Shown here: piece by piece, positions 51,376 through 60,355 of the stretch | Layout of the letters: every line of letters begins with the position of its first letter | Numbering within the stretch: position 1 is the stretch's first letter | The notes under the pieces: model-generated | The model's input: the letters and a program-made list of their open reading frames with translations, nothing else | What the model was told of the DNA's origin: nothing | Database searches by the model: none | Origin: UBA10649 sp965227045 | GTDB taxonomy: Bacteria; Actinomycetota; Actinomycetes; S36-B12 | Direction of reading: 5' to 3' | NCBI GenBank assembly: GCA_965227045.1 | Contig: OZ245718.1 | Span: forward strand, 1,426,001 to 1,490,000 | DNA length: 64,000 nucleotides | Position numbers and translations under genes: made by a program

Positions 51376-52086
51376 GTGGTCGACTACCTCGCATCGATAT
51401 CCGCTGACGGCGACGCCTTCGCGTCCGTCATCGCCGCCGGTCCCCTCTCTGCGGACGTCCCGTCGTGCCCGGGGTGGAACCTTCGCGACCTCGCCCACCA
51501 CCTCGGTTACGTCCAGCGCTGGGCTCGCCTAGCGGCCTCGACGGGAGCGCAGCCGGTCGAGGCTGACATCGATGGCCCCCCTGACGATGCCGAGCTCGCT
51601 CCCTGGATGGGAGTCGGCAACCGCGCCCTGGTCGAGACCCTCGGGTCCGTCCCCAGGGACGCGCCGACGTGGCATCCGTTCACCGTGCCGAAGGTTGCGT
51701 CCGTGTGGCCACGTCGGCAGGCCCACGAGCTCGCAGTCCACCTGTGGGACGCGCAATCCGCAGTCGGTGCGCCAAGCCTGATGGACCCGCTGCTCGCGGC
51801 AGCCTTCGTCCGCGAGTACTTCGAGGTGATCGTGCCGCGAGTGATCGCTCGGGACGGACGAGTAGCCCCTGTCGGCATCGTGAACGTGGAAATGACGGAC
51901 GTCGGCGGACGCCTTTCGGTTCGGTCGACGGGCACAACGGTTGATGTGAGGCCCTCGACCGAGGATGCACCGGTCATCGCCGGCTCGGCGCAGGACGTGC
52001 TGCTGGCCCTGTGGCGCAGGAAGCAGTTGCTCGGGGCGCCGACGACTGGCGCTGGAGCGCAGTGGCTGGACTTCGGCGGGAACTAA
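51376..52086 (+). CDS. Maleylpyruvate-isomerase-family, mycothiol-dependent enzyme (DinB-like)
   Basis: A 236-residue member of the MDMPI N-terminal/DinB fold, in which His residues bind a metal that activates mycothiol. The core VPSCPGWNLRDLAHHLGYVQRW carries the expected first His cluster, and AHELAVHLWDAQ supplies further ligands. The substrate is unknown. The GTG start has TAGAGT six bases upstream (leaderless type). The gene ends four bases into the stop of the convergent secreted-protein gene. Confidence 0.86.
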   Translation: MVDYLASISADGDAFASVIAAGPLSADVPSCPGWNLRDLAHHLGYVQRWARLAASTGAQPVEADIDGPPDDAELAPWMGVGNRALVETLGSVPRDAPTWHPFTVPKVASVWPRRQAHELAVHLWDAQSAVGAPSLMDPLLAAAFVREYFEVIVPRVIARDGRVAPVGIVNVEMTDVGGRLSVRSTGTTVDVRPSTEDAPVIAGSAQDVLLALWRRKQLLGAPTTGAGAQWLDFGGN

Positions 52087-53846
52087 CTCGGTCCCTGCTG
52101 CACGAACAACTCGTCCGCGTGGCCCAGCAACAAGGCGCGTGTCACGGGTTGGAACGTGATCGGAGTGTCGGGGGTTCCGTCGTCATCCAGGTCGACCCAC
52201 GCCTTCGGCCCTGCGGCTTTGGTCCACTGTCCGTAATCGACGACGATGCTCGCGCCTGCGGGCACAGGCACCGACAACGCGACGAAGTCGCTGGTCCCCG
52301 TGTCCGTGGTGCGAGTCGCCTGGACGTTCCATGTCGTGGCTCGGCGCGCGCTGCTTCGGTAGGTCATGTGCCTGGCGGCCTTGTCCCAGTCCTGCGTCGC
52401 GGCCGAACCCGGCCGCAGGGCCAGCAGGTGTCCGTTCAGGGTCGTGCTGGATCCGGGCCGCTCAACCGTCTGCAGCAGACGGGGCGACGAGGAGTTCGAG
52501 GCAGCCACGAGGCTGTCCTTGGACTTCACGTCGAAGGCGAACACGTGCGTAGTCCCGGGCAGCACGTCGTCGAGGTCGACGTACCGACTCGTGGTGGGCT
52601 CCATCGCATAGACCTCCAGCGGCTGTCGCGAGGCGATGGCGCCCGCGTCGAGCACTATTCGGAAGGAGACGCCGGGCTTGACGATGATCATCGGGAGCCC
52701 GGCCAAGCCGGAGTCAGGCGGGTTCAGCGGGCTGAGTACCTGGAAGCTCGACGGCGGCAGCGCCGAGCCGTCAAGCGCCTGCACGTCGATCTCGATCCCC
52801 GCGTTCTTCTCGGCGACCGCGGAGAACGCGACGAAGGTGCCGTGATCGCGCCCGCGGCAGATGGGACAGGTCAGTGGCCCGAGCGTGTCCGCGACAGACG
52901 CGAGTCCGATGAAGCCGTTGTCCTGCGAGCTCCACAGCAGCGACGCTTCTGCCGGATTGGTCTGGCCCTGGTACTCGAACGTGTTGGCGATGGTGTCTAC
53001 GTGAACTGCACGTTCCTGGTTCGGCCAGTTGTTGTCGTAGACCGCGATGTCGTAGAGCCCATTGCCGCGGTCGTAGACCGCGTACGGCGTGATCGCATGA
53101 CCGCCGACGGGACCGGACATCACGAGGATGTACGGCGTTACCCCGCCGCGCAGATCGTTGATCAGGGTCTGGAGGACTGTGGTCGGCGTCGACTCATAGT
53201 CAACCGAGTTGCCGCCACCGAAGAATTGAGAAATGAACAGGCGCGTGATGGTCCGCTGAGCTGCCGTCGGGAGCGTATTCGCCGAGAGAACCAGTCCAGA
53301 TCCCAGCTGGTTTGGAGTGATCTGGCCGTTGTACAGCGCCGAGGCCGCAGCGGCCAGTCCGAAGCAGTGCCCTCCGTTCGCCTGTGCCTGGATCGCGCTC
53401 GCGAACACCTGCGCCGTCGATGTCAGCGTGCACGAACCCGTGCGCGGATCTATGGATGATGCATCTAGGCAGACCCCATCGCCGAACGACCTGCGCATTG
53501 CCAGCGAGTTGAGAGGAGCCTCGGTGATAGGGGATGCGTTCTCAGGAATCGCATACGTCACGCGCTCGGGAGCGCCAAAGAAGAGGGCATTCTGGGTCAG
53601 GTCGGCGCCCCAGTTCCGGAAGGGGAAGCCGTTCGGGTAGGGACGGAAACCGGAGTCGGCAACGATTGTGCCCTGCGGCGCCCACGCGCCCGCGCCGCCG
53701 AAGAGCGATTCGTAATCCGCCGTGAGGTCCGCGGGCCACCCAGCGGGCGGCACTGGGCTACTCGACCCGGCCGCCGCGGGGACGGCGAGCGCAGAGGTGA
53801 ATAGCGCGACGCTTGCAGCGATCAGTCCGACAATCCGCATTTTCAT
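52083..53846 (-). CDS. Secreted protein with papain-like Cys/His/Asp pattern, family not recognised
   Basis: A 587-residue exported protein. Residues 1-26 are a Sec signal; about 30-290 look like a globular domain in which Cys161 (GGHCFGLAAA), His250 (VGGHAITPYAV) and Asp271/Asn272 (VYDNNWPN) follow the order and context of papain-fold cysteine peptidases or transglutaminase-like enzymes; about 300-587 resemble beta-rich binding domains. Catalysis is an inference. TAGAGT lies six bases before the ATG at 53846 (leaderless type). It is downstream of smpB but not obviously part of the same transcript. Confidence 0.7.
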   Translation of the reverse strand: MKMRIVGLIAASVALFTSALAVPAAAGSSSPVPPAGWPADLTADYESLFGGAGAWAPQGTIVADSGFRPYPNGFPFRNWGADLTQNALFFGAPERVTYAIPENASPITEAPLNSLAMRRSFGDGVCLDASSIDPRTGSCTLTSTAQVFASAIQAQANGGHCFGLAAAASALYNGQITPNQLGSGLVLSANTLPTAAQRTITRLFISQFFGGGNSVDYESTPTTVLQTLINDLRGGVTPYILVMSGPVGGHAITPYAVYDRGNGLYDIAVYDNNWPNQERAVHVDTIANTFEYQGQTNPAEASLLWSSQDNGFIGLASVADTLGPLTCPICRGRDHGTFVAFSAVAEKNAGIEIDVQALDGSALPPSSFQVLSPLNPPDSGLAGLPMIIVKPGVSFRIVLDAGAIASRQPLEVYAMEPTTSRYVDLDDVLPGTTHVFAFDVKSKDSLVAASNSSSPRLLQTVERPGSSTTLNGHLLALRPGSAATQDWDKAARHMTYRSSARRATTWNVQATRTTDTGTSDFVALSVPVPAGASIVVDYGQWTKAAGPKAWVDLDDDGTPDTPITFQPVTRALLLGHADELFVQQGPS

Positions 53847-53855
53847 GCGCGGACT

Positions 53856-54320
53856 CTAGCGCCGCTGGCCCAGCGCCCTCTCGGTCTCACGCTTGGACTC
53901 GCGCTCGGCGATCGCGTGCCTCTTGTCATATGCACGCCGGCCACGGGCGACCGCGATCTCAACCTTTGCGTATCCGTCCTGGAAGTAGAGGGAAAGCGGC
54001 ACCAGCGTCACGCCGGTGTCCTTGACCTTGCCGGAGATCCGCCGCAGTTCGTCCTTGTTGAGGAGCAGCTTGCGGGCACGTCGCGGCTCGTGGTTCGTCC
54101 ACGTGCCCTGCGTGTACTCGGGAATGTGGACGCCCCGAAGCCAGACCTCGCCGTTATCGAGGGTCGCGTAGCCGTCGGTGAGCGCGGCACGTCCTGCGCG
54201 CAAAGACTTCACCTCAGTACCCACGAGCACCAATCCCGCCTCGTACACGTCCTCGATGGCGTAGTCGTGTCGTGCTTTCTTGTTCTGGGCGACGAGTTTG
54301 CGTCCCTGCTCACGCGGCAT
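53856..54320 (-). CDS. smpB: SsrA-binding protein SmpB
   Basis: Partner of tmRNA in trans-translation, 154 residues. EVKSLRAGRAAL, the GKVWLRG-like GEVWLRGVHI and the basic C-terminal tail AYDKRHAIAERESKRE are family-typical. Its ATG lies within the end of the DUF4436 gene (11-bp overlap), so it is the end of the ftsE-ftsX-DUF4436-smpB operon, a common actinobacterial linkage apart from the DUF4436 insertion. Confidence 0.96.
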   Translation of the reverse strand: MPREQGRKLVAQNKKARHDYAIEDVYEAGLVLVGTEVKSLRAGRAALTDGYATLDNGEVWLRGVHIPEYTQGTWTNHEPRRARKLLLNKDELRRISGKVKDTGVTLVPLSLYFQDGYAKVEIAVARGRRAYDKRHAIAERESKRETERALGQRR

Positions 54321-55224
54321 GGTCGTCCCCTCTCGTCGGTCGGTCTCGTTCTATCCACGCAATTATGACGAGAGCGGCAGCGCTCACTGCGGCCACCATG
54401 ACCCACAGGAACACGTAGACGTCGATCGCGGCCCCGATCGGAGGCGCGTTCGGCATGAAGTTGCGCAGCGCGGGCAGTGCAAAAACGAGCGCGGCAGCCC
54501 ATGACAGCAGCGTCGCCTCGACGATGCGACGGCGCGTCTTCATGAGCACGCCCGCCGTGAGTGCGAGACCCGCGAGGACCACGGACATCACGAGGATGAG
54601 GATCGCGAACGCCTGGGTCGAGAACGCGCGGCTGAAGTCGAAGGTCGCGACGTGCTCGCCCTCCGAGTCAGTGGTGAACACCGCGGAGGTGTTCCAGCCG
54701 CTGACACTTCCCGCAGCACTGAGCGCCACGGGGAGTTCGCCCGTCGACGTGATCGACCCGTCGTCCTCTACCTGATACGAGTCCATGAACACCTTGATGA
54801 CGCCCGAGTAGTCGTCGAACGGGTAGGCGGCCTGCTCACCGGCGACGGCCATCTCCACCTCGACAGTGGCGGGTACCGTGCCGGCGGGGTAGCGGGTCTC
54901 GGACACGCCCGTTCCGGTGAGCACCGTGACGCGGGTGTTCTGACCAAGTCGTCCTTCGGCTGCAACGTCGTCGCCGATCCACGTGAAGGTCAGGCGCACC
55001 GTCGACGTCCTCGTCAGCGGTCGTACGGAGATGGGCGAAAGCTCGGCAGTGAAGCCACTCGTGGTCTCCGACGTGGACTCGCCCGTCTGGGTCAGGCCGC
55101 CCTCGGAGTCGTAGAGGGAGGTCACGAGCGTGAAGCCGACAAGCATCACTGCGCCGAAGATGGCGAGCGGCAACCAGCCCATCCGGCTCCGGCGGGCCGG
55201 TGCCGTCGAAGGCTCGGTGCTCAC
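54310..55224 (-). CDS. DUF4436-like membrane protein between ftsX and smpB
   Basis: A 304-residue protein with one N-terminal helix (about 17-38), an extracytoplasmic domain (about 40-210) and three C-terminal helices. The external part includes YPFDDYSG, a DUF4436-like segment. Function unknown. ATGA overlap with ftsX and an 11-bp overlap with smpB show strong coupling, so it may act with the FtsEX cell-wall machinery; that is an inference. Confidence 0.8.
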   Translation of the reverse strand: MSTEPSTAPARRSRMGWLPLAIFGAVMLVGFTLVTSLYDSEGGLTQTGESTSETTSGFTAELSPISVRPLTRTSTVRLTFTWIGDDVAAEGRLGQNTRVTVLTGTGVSETRYPAGTVPATVEVEMAVAGEQAAYPFDDYSGVIKVFMDSYQVEDDGSITSTGELPVALSAAGSVSGWNTSAVFTTDSEGEHVATFDFSRAFSTQAFAILILVMSVVLAGLALTAGVLMKTRRRIVEATLLSWAAALVFALPALRNFMPNAPPIGAAIDVYVFLWVMVAAVSAAALVIIAWIERDRPTRGDDHAA

Positions 55225-56129
55225 ACCCGCAGATACTTGCGAAGGGTGAAGAACGCGGCAAGTCCCGCGAGTCCAACGCCGACGAGAAGCATGATCGGCG
55301 CGATCGCAGCGACGGCATCCCAGCCCACGAACGCCGTGAACTGGAACGACGGCGCAAGGACCTGGTCGATGAGCAGCGCCTTCGCCGCGATCAGCGTGCC
55401 GATGGCGAGGATGGCGCCGAGCCCTGCGGCAAGCGCCGCCTCAAGAAGGAATGGAAGCTGGATGTAGAAGTTGGACGCACCGACCAGACGCATGATGCTC
55501 GTCTCGCGGCGCCTGCTGAACGCGGCGACACGCATCGTGTTCACGATGAGCAGGACGGTAACGACGAGCATCGACATGGCGATCAGTAGCGCAATTAATT
55601 GGAGTCCTCCTAGCAATCGGAAGAACTTGTCTAGAATCTGCCTCTGGTCGTTGACCTGTTCGATGCCAGGTCGTCCGGCGAACGCTGACGCGACGACGTC
55701 GTACTTCGTCGGGTCTGAGAGCTTCACGCGGAAGGATTCCGGAAGCGCATTCTCGGTGACGTTGTTGACGATGGGCGAGTTCTTGAACTGCTCCTTGAAG
55801 CGGTTGTAAGCCTCGGCCTTCGACTCGTAGTAGATGTCCTCGACCAGGGGTCGAAGGGACTCTAGGTCGGCCTTGATCTGGTCGCGCTGCGCATTGGTGA
55901 CGACGCCGCCCGCGCACGACGGAGTGTCGCTGCCCTTGCTGCACAGGAAGATCGAGACCTCGACCTTGTCGTACCAGAAGTCCTTCATCGTCGACACCTG
56001 CGCACGCACGAGGAGGCTGGCCCCGAACAGTCCAAGCGAGACCGCGACGGTGATGATGACGGCGAGCGTCATGGTGAGGTTGCGCCGCAGGCCGGTTCCG
56101 ACCTCGCTGGCGACGAACGTAGCCCTCAT
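55221..56129 (-). CDS. ftsX: Cell division protein FtsX
   Basis: Membrane subunit of the FtsEX complex that activates peptidoglycan hydrolases at division. The product is 302 residues with four helices (near 20-42, 170-195, 220-245, 275-295) and a large extracellular loop after helix 1 (about 45-165, with two Cys that could pair). It ends in LRKYLRV. Its ATG overlaps the ftsE stop (ATGA). Confidence 0.96.
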   Translation of the reverse strand: MRATFVASEVGTGLRRNLTMTLAVIITVAVSLGLFGASLLVRAQVSTMKDFWYDKVEVSIFLCSKGSDTPSCAGGVVTNAQRDQIKADLESLRPLVEDIYYESKAEAYNRFKEQFKNSPIVNNVTENALPESFRVKLSDPTKYDVVASAFAGRPGIEQVNDQRQILDKFFRLLGGLQLIALLIAMSMLVVTVLLIVNTMRVAAFSRRRETSIMRLVGASNFYIQLPFLLEAALAAGLGAILAIGTLIAAKALLIDQVLAPSFQFTAFVGWDAVAAIAPIMLLVGVGLAGLAAFFTLRKYLRV

Positions 56130-56815
56130 CGGGCGTACCCGTAGACGCCGCGCGACTGGTCGCGGACGACATGACCGGAGTCCAGTTCGATGACGCGACG
56201 GCGCATCTGGTCGACGATCTGCGAGTCATGAGTCGACATCACCACGGTGGTGCCGAGCTTGTTGATGCGGTCGAGGAGCTTCATGATGCCGACCGACGTG
56301 CCGGGGTCGAGGTTTCCGGTTGGCTCGTCAGCGATCAGGAGCATCGGACGGTTGACGAATGCACGCGCGATTGCCACGCGCTGCTGCTCGCCACCGGAAA
56401 GCTCATCAGGGCGCCGTCCCTCCTTGCCGTCGAGGCCGACGACCTCGAGCACCTCGGGCACCACCTTCTTGATCTGCGATGTCGGCTTGCCGATGACCTC
56501 GAGCGCGAAGGCGACGTTCTCGAACACGGTCTTGTTCGGCAGCAGTCGGAAATCCTGGAACACGGTGCCGATCTGACGGCGCATCGCCGGGATCTTCCAG
56601 TTCGATAGACGGTTCAGTTCCTTGCCGAGCACCCACACCTGCCCCTTGGTGGGACGCTCCTCACGGAGTACGAGGCGCAGGAAAGTCGACTTGCCAGAGC
56701 CTGACGGCCCGACGAGGAAGATGAACTCCCCCTTTTCGATCTCGAGGGACACATCATCAAGGGCGGGACGCTGCTGGTTGGCATACAACTTCGTCACGTG
56801 GTCGAAAAGGATCAC
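56126..56815 (-). CDS. ftsE: Cell division ATP-binding protein FtsE
   Basis: ABC ATPase of FtsEX, 229 residues. Walker A is GPSGSGKST, signature LSGGEQQRV, Walker B LLIADEPT, H-loop STHDS. GTG at 56815 is chosen because TACACT lies exactly six bases upstream, a leaderless promoter; frames extending to 57007 would overlap prfB. The promoter lies in the 27-bp gap after prfB. Confidence 0.96.
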   Translation of the reverse strand: MILFDHVTKLYANQQRPALDDVSLEIEKGEFIFLVGPSGSGKSTFLRLVLREERPTKGQVWVLGKELNRLSNWKIPAMRRQIGTVFQDFRLLPNKTVFENVAFALEVIGKPTSQIKKVVPEVLEVVGLDGKEGRRPDELSGGEQQRVAIARAFVNRPMLLIADEPTGNLDPGTSVGIMKLLDRINKLGTTVVMSTHDSQIVDQMRRRVIELDSGHVVRDQSRGVYGYAR

Positions 56816-56841
56816 CGTGACAGTGTAAGCACAGGCGCTCG

Positions 56842-57954
56842 CTACGAGGCTGAGGCGCTCTGCTTGCGCCAGCGGATCCCGGCCTCGACGAAATTGTCGA
56901 TCTCCCCGTCGAGGACGGCGGACGTGTTGCCCGTCTCCTCCTCGGTGCGCAGGTCCTTCACCATTTGGTACGGGTGCAGCACGTACGAGCGCATCTGGTT
57001 TCCCCATGAGCCAGCGGAGTCGCCCTTGAGCGCGTCCATCTTCGCCTGGTCCTCCAGGCGCCGCCGGTCGAGCAGCTTCGACTGCAGCACGGCCATGGCC
57101 GACGCGCGATTTTGGATCTGCGAGCGCTCGTTCTGACAGGACACGACGATTCCGGTCGGAATGTGGGTGATGCGCACCGCGGAGTCCGTGGTGTTGACGC
57201 CCTGCCCGCCAGGCCCTGACGAGCGATAGACGTCAACGCGCAGATCGTCGTCGGGCACGTCGATGTGATCGGTCTGCTCGACGACGGGAATCACCTCGAC
57301 CTCGGCGAACGACGTCTGCCGACGGCCCTGGTTGTCGAATGGGGAGATGCGCACCAGGCGGTGCGTGCCCTGCTCCACCGACAGAGTTCCGTATGCGTAG
57401 GGAACCTTGACGTGGAAGGTCGCCGATTTGATGCCCGCCTCTTCGGCGTACGACGTGTCATTGACCTCGAACGGCCAGTTGTGACGCTCGCAGTAGCGCG
57501 TGTACATGCGCAGGAGCATCTCGGCCCAGTCGGCCGCGTCGACCCCGCCCGCACCCGCGCGGATCGAGACGAACGCCTCGCGGGAGTCGTACTCGCCCGA
57601 CAGAAGCGTGCGGACCTCGAGCTCCGCGACGGCCGCCGTCAGGGAGTCGAGCTCCTTGTTCGCATCGGCGAGCGCGGCCTCGTCCTCCTCGCCCTCAGCC
57701 AGTTCGAAGAGGATCGGGATGTCGTCCAGTCGGCTGCGCAGGGCCTCGACCTTGCGGATCTCGCCCTGCAGGAAGGACAGCCGCGAGGTCACCTTCTGCG
57801 CCTTGTCCTGGTCGTCCCACAGGTCTGGCGCGGACGCCTCGACCTCGATCGACGCCAGTTGCACCTTCATCGCGGGGACATCGAGGACGGTCTCGATGCT
57901 GCCGAGCGTCGTCTCGATGGCGGCGATGCGTTCGTTGATGTCCAAAGGAGGCAT
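56842..57954 (-). CDS. prfB: Peptide chain release factor 2
   Basis: Terminates translation at UGA/UAA. 370 residues, with the tripeptide anticodon SPF (RISPFDNQGRR) and the GGQ motif (SGPGGQGVNTTD) that contacts the peptidyl-transferase centre. There is no internal UGA or frameshift site, unlike the E. coli gene. TAACCT is nine bases before the ATG. It precedes ftsE, as in many actinobacteria. Confidence 0.96.
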   Translation of the reverse strand: MPPLDINERIAAIETTLGSIETVLDVPAMKVQLASIEVEASAPDLWDDQDKAQKVTSRLSFLQGEIRKVEALRSRLDDIPILFELAEGEEDEAALADANKELDSLTAAVAELEVRTLLSGEYDSREAFVSIRAGAGGVDAADWAEMLLRMYTRYCERHNWPFEVNDTSYAEEAGIKSATFHVKVPYAYGTLSVEQGTHRLVRISPFDNQGRRQTSFAEVEVIPVVEQTDHIDVPDDDLRVDVYRSSGPGGQGVNTTDSAVRITHIPTGIVVSCQNERSQIQNRASAMAVLQSKLLDRRRLEDQAKMDALKGDSAGSWGNQMRSYVLHPYQMVKDLRTEEETGNTSAVLDGEIDNFVEAGIRWRKQSASAS

Positions 57955-57980
57955 GGTGAGGACAGGTTACGGGGGTGCGG

Positions 57981-58439
57981 CTATGGCCCGTAGTGGTACT
58001 CCCGGTACCCCAGTCGCGCCGTGGACTCCACCTGAATGTCTTGCGGAAGCAGGTCGTCGAAGAAGGGCAGGTCAAGCGGCGCGGTGAGCGCGACCGTGAC
58101 CGAGCCGTCGTCGGCAACCACGCGTTCGGTGTGGAGGCCCTGGAGCGCATGTCCGCCTGACGCCTCGAGGTGCTCGCGGACGGCGACTGCGACCTTGCGT
58201 GGATCCAACGTCGTCGACTGCGTGGCCCCCTCGGCGTAGTACGACGGCAGATCGATCGCCTGCGCACCTGCCAGCGCGGCGCCGTCGGCAATCGCCAGCA
58301 GGCGCTGGCGCTGCAGGAGTGCGCTCGACACGTCGGCAAGCACGGTCACGGTAAGCCCGCACGCGGCCACCAGCCCGACTCCGAGCAGCAGCACGCTGCC
58401 CTCGTCTCCGCGCCTCGCGGGTCCCAGGCGGCACCTCAC
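57981..58439 (-). CDS. Tad secretion-like protein (Rv3654c/TadG-type)
   Basis: A 152-residue protein with one helix near residues 15-35 after a positively charged start. The N-terminal GSVLLLGVGL resembles pseudopilins but lacks the Glu at +5, as in Rv3654c-type proteins. Likely a minor pseudopilin or anchor of the Tad system. Its ATG overlaps the TadE-2 stop (ATGA). Last gene of the tad operon. Confidence 0.8.
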   Translation of the reverse strand: MRCRLGPARRGDEGSVLLLGVGLVAACGLTVTVLADVSSALLQRQRLLAIADGAALAGAQAIDLPSYYAEGATQSTTLDPRKVAVAVREHLEASGGHALQGLHTERVVADDGSVTVALTAPLDLPFFDDLLPQDIQVESTARLGYREYHYGP

Positions 58440-58876
58440 TGCTGGTCACTTCGCAGATCATCGATCGGCACGCGCTGTTCGGCCACGATGGGGATCCGGG
58501 CATCGGAGAACCACGACTCCGGCAGCCATGGCAGCGGCACGGCCCAGTCGAGGGTGACGACGACGTCGGAGCCGGGCGAAAGACACGGGCCGTTGGCGCA
58601 TTCCAGACGCAGGCCCCCGTCGCCGGGCAGGTCCATGCCCTGGTCGCTGAATGCCAGCCGAGCCGCGGCGACAGCGCGATGCCGGCCGTCCGCTGTCGTC
58701 GCCGCAGTGCTGAAGGCGCGAGCGGCCTCGCGCGCCGCCTGGCTGCTCGCGAGTACTGCCGAGTGCACGACCATGACGCACTGGACGACGTAGACCATCG
58801 GCACGAGCACGGCGACGCCGATCACGATGAACTCGACCACTGCGGAGCCGCGGTCGTCGACAGCCGACATCGTCAC
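58436..58876 (-). CDS. tadE: TadE-like pseudopilin 2
   Basis: A 146-residue TadE-family protein. The leader DRGSAVVEFIVIGVA contains the G-x4-E-F cleavage motif (G|SAVVEF) that a prepilin peptidase recognises, followed by one helix (about 12-32). Cleavage needs an enzyme that is not in the window. Overlaps both neighbours by four bases. Confidence 0.86.
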   Translation of the reverse strand: MTMSAVDDRGSAVVEFIVIGVAVLVPMVYVVQCVMVVHSAVLASSQAAREAARAFSTAATTADGRHRAVAAARLAFSDQGMDLPGDGGLRLECANGPCLSPGSDVVVTLDWAVPLPWLPESWFSDARIPIVAEQRVPIDDLRSDQQ

Positions 58877-59268
58877 TGCTCGGCCTCGATGAGCGCATGA
58901 CCTTCGACATGAAGCTGGGTGGGTCCAAGCAGGCCGATCGCCGGGACGTGGGCATCGATGCGAACGGTGAGGACGGCGAGGCCGTCGACGACGTCGCGCG
59001 CGGCCGAGATGTCCTGAACCACGGCGTCGCTCACGTTCTGCTCGACGAGCATGGCTGCCCTGCGGACCCCGGCGCGCGGGTCGGCGCCGGACAGGGCACC
59101 GGCCCTGGCCCCCTCTGCAGCGGCGAAGGTCAGGGTCGCGCGGGCGTGCAGCAGCAGCGCGATCTGGACAACCCCGAGGGCGAGCACGAGCAGAAGCGGT
59201 GCGACGAGCACGAACTCGACGACGGCGCTGCCCCTGTCACTGCGCTGAACCCGGGGACGGAGCATCAC
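58873..59268 (-). CDS. tadE: TadE-like pseudopilin 1
   Basis: A 131-residue TadE-family protein with the same G|SAVVEF cleavage motif (DRGSAVVEFVLVAPLL) and a single helix; the rest is presumably an exported domain. Two consecutive TadE genes suggest a duplication. Coupled to TadE-2 (ATGA). Confidence 0.87.
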   Translation of the reverse strand: MMLRPRVQRSDRGSAVVEFVLVAPLLLVLALGVVQIALLLHARATLTFAAAEGARAGALSGADPRAGVRRAAMLVEQNVSDAVVQDISAARDVVDGLAVLTVRIDAHVPAIGLLGPTQLHVEGHALIEAEQ

Positions 59269-59271
59269 CGG

Positions 59272-59436
59272 CTAGGGCTCGGAAATCGAGCTGATCGCGC
59301 GATCGAGGACCGCCGTCAGCTGGTCATCGGCGACGAACCAGATCGCCGTCACCAGGCCCGCGGTCATGACTGCGACGAGTACCCAGCCGGGCACATCGCC
59401 TCGATCCTCACGCAGTTTCCTGAGTAGTCGTTTCAT
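59272..59436 (-). CDS. Small pilin-like protein at the DUF4244 position
   Basis: A 54-residue frame with GGGA before the ATG and a single helix (about 17-36). It occupies the Rv3656c/DUF4244 position between tadC and tadE. The segment RGDVPGWVLVAVM has no Glu at the +5 position after Gly, so it is not a textbook Flp pilin, although the position is that of the presumed major pilin. Confidence 0.7.
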   Translation of the reverse strand: MKRLLRKLREDRGDVPGWVLVAVMTAGLVTAIWFVADDQLTAVLDRAISSISEP

Positions 59437-59470
59437 GGACGTTCCCTTCTCGATCGAACAACGAGGGTCA

Positions 59471-60355
59471 TCACGGGGCGAATAGTCGAAGGCCGCTGAT
59501 ACCGGGGAAGAGCGCTACCGCGACAACGGTCGGAAGGATGAGGAAGACGACGGGCGCGAGCATCGCGACGTCCTTTCGGCCTGCAGTAGTGAGAAGCCGG
59601 CGCCGCGCCTCTGACCGCACGTCGGCCGCCTGCGCTCGCGCGACATCGGCGAGCGGTGTGCCTCGCTCGATCGCAAGCAGCATCGCGTCGACGAAGCGAG
59701 CCAGCGATGCACTGGCTGTGCGCTGCGACATCGAGCGCAGTGCGGACTCGAGCGGCATTCCGCTGCGCACGTCGCCGACGACTGCTCCGAGCTCGGCGGC
59801 AAGCTCGCCGTCCATTCCCCGGGCGAGCCGAACCAAGGCGCCATGCGGCGACTCTCCTGCCGAGAGTGCGAACGCAAGCAGTTCCGCGGTAGCGGGCAGT
59901 TCGTCATCGAGTTGCTGCGTGCGCGCATGCACGGCTCGCGACAGGCTCCACTCGCGTGCCAGCGCCCCGGTGGCAGCGCCAGCACCGGCGAGCACGATGG
60001 GAGCGAGCGGTGCCGGGGCGCCGACCACGATGGCGGCCAGCCCGCCGGCGAGAGCACCAAGCCCGCACCACGCAGCCTGTTCCAGGCGGAACTGGACCGG
60101 CGAGTCCGCCGAGCCCGAGCGCGCTAGTCGCCCCCGCAGTCTCAGCGCTACACGGTGGGCACGCCACGGAAGGACGAGGGCGAGGATGTCCCGCCACGCT
60201 GCCTCGCCCGTTGTTCCGGCGGAGGCGCCTCCGACGAACTGGCGGATGCGCAGGGCCACGCGTGGAGGGCGTCGCGCGCCGATCCACCAGCACACGAGGA
60301 GCAATCCGGCGCCGCAGCCCAACCCCAGAGCGGCGCCTGCGCCGACTCGGCTCAT
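59471..60355 (-). CDS. tadC: Tad inner-membrane protein TadC (T2SSF family)
   Basis: A 294-residue type II secretion F-domain protein with about four helices near both ends. The central cytoplasmic domain contains the paired GLSLD-like motif ALSAGESPHGALVRLARGM. It forms the inner-membrane platform with TadB. ATG at 60355 overlaps the tadB stop (ATGA); the longer open frame to 60673 is rejected. Confidence 0.88.
   Translation of the reverse strand: MSRVGAGAALGLGCGAGLLLVCWWIGARRPPRVALRIRQFVGGASAGTTGEAAWRDILALVLPWRAHRVALRLRGRLARSGSADSPVQFRLEQAAWCGLGALAGGLAAIVVGAPAPLAPIVLAGAGAATGALAREWSLSRAVHARTQQLDDELPATAELLAFALSAGESPHGALVRLARGMDGELAAELGAVVGDVRSGMPLESALRSMSQRTASASLARFVDAMLLAIERGTPLADVARAQAADVRSEARRRLLTTAGRKDVAMLAPVVFLILPTVVAVALFPGISGLRLFAP

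Noticed and set aside
56842..57954. Programmed frameshift in prfB
   Set aside because: The frame is continuous from the ATG to the stop and has no in-frame UGA near codon 25.
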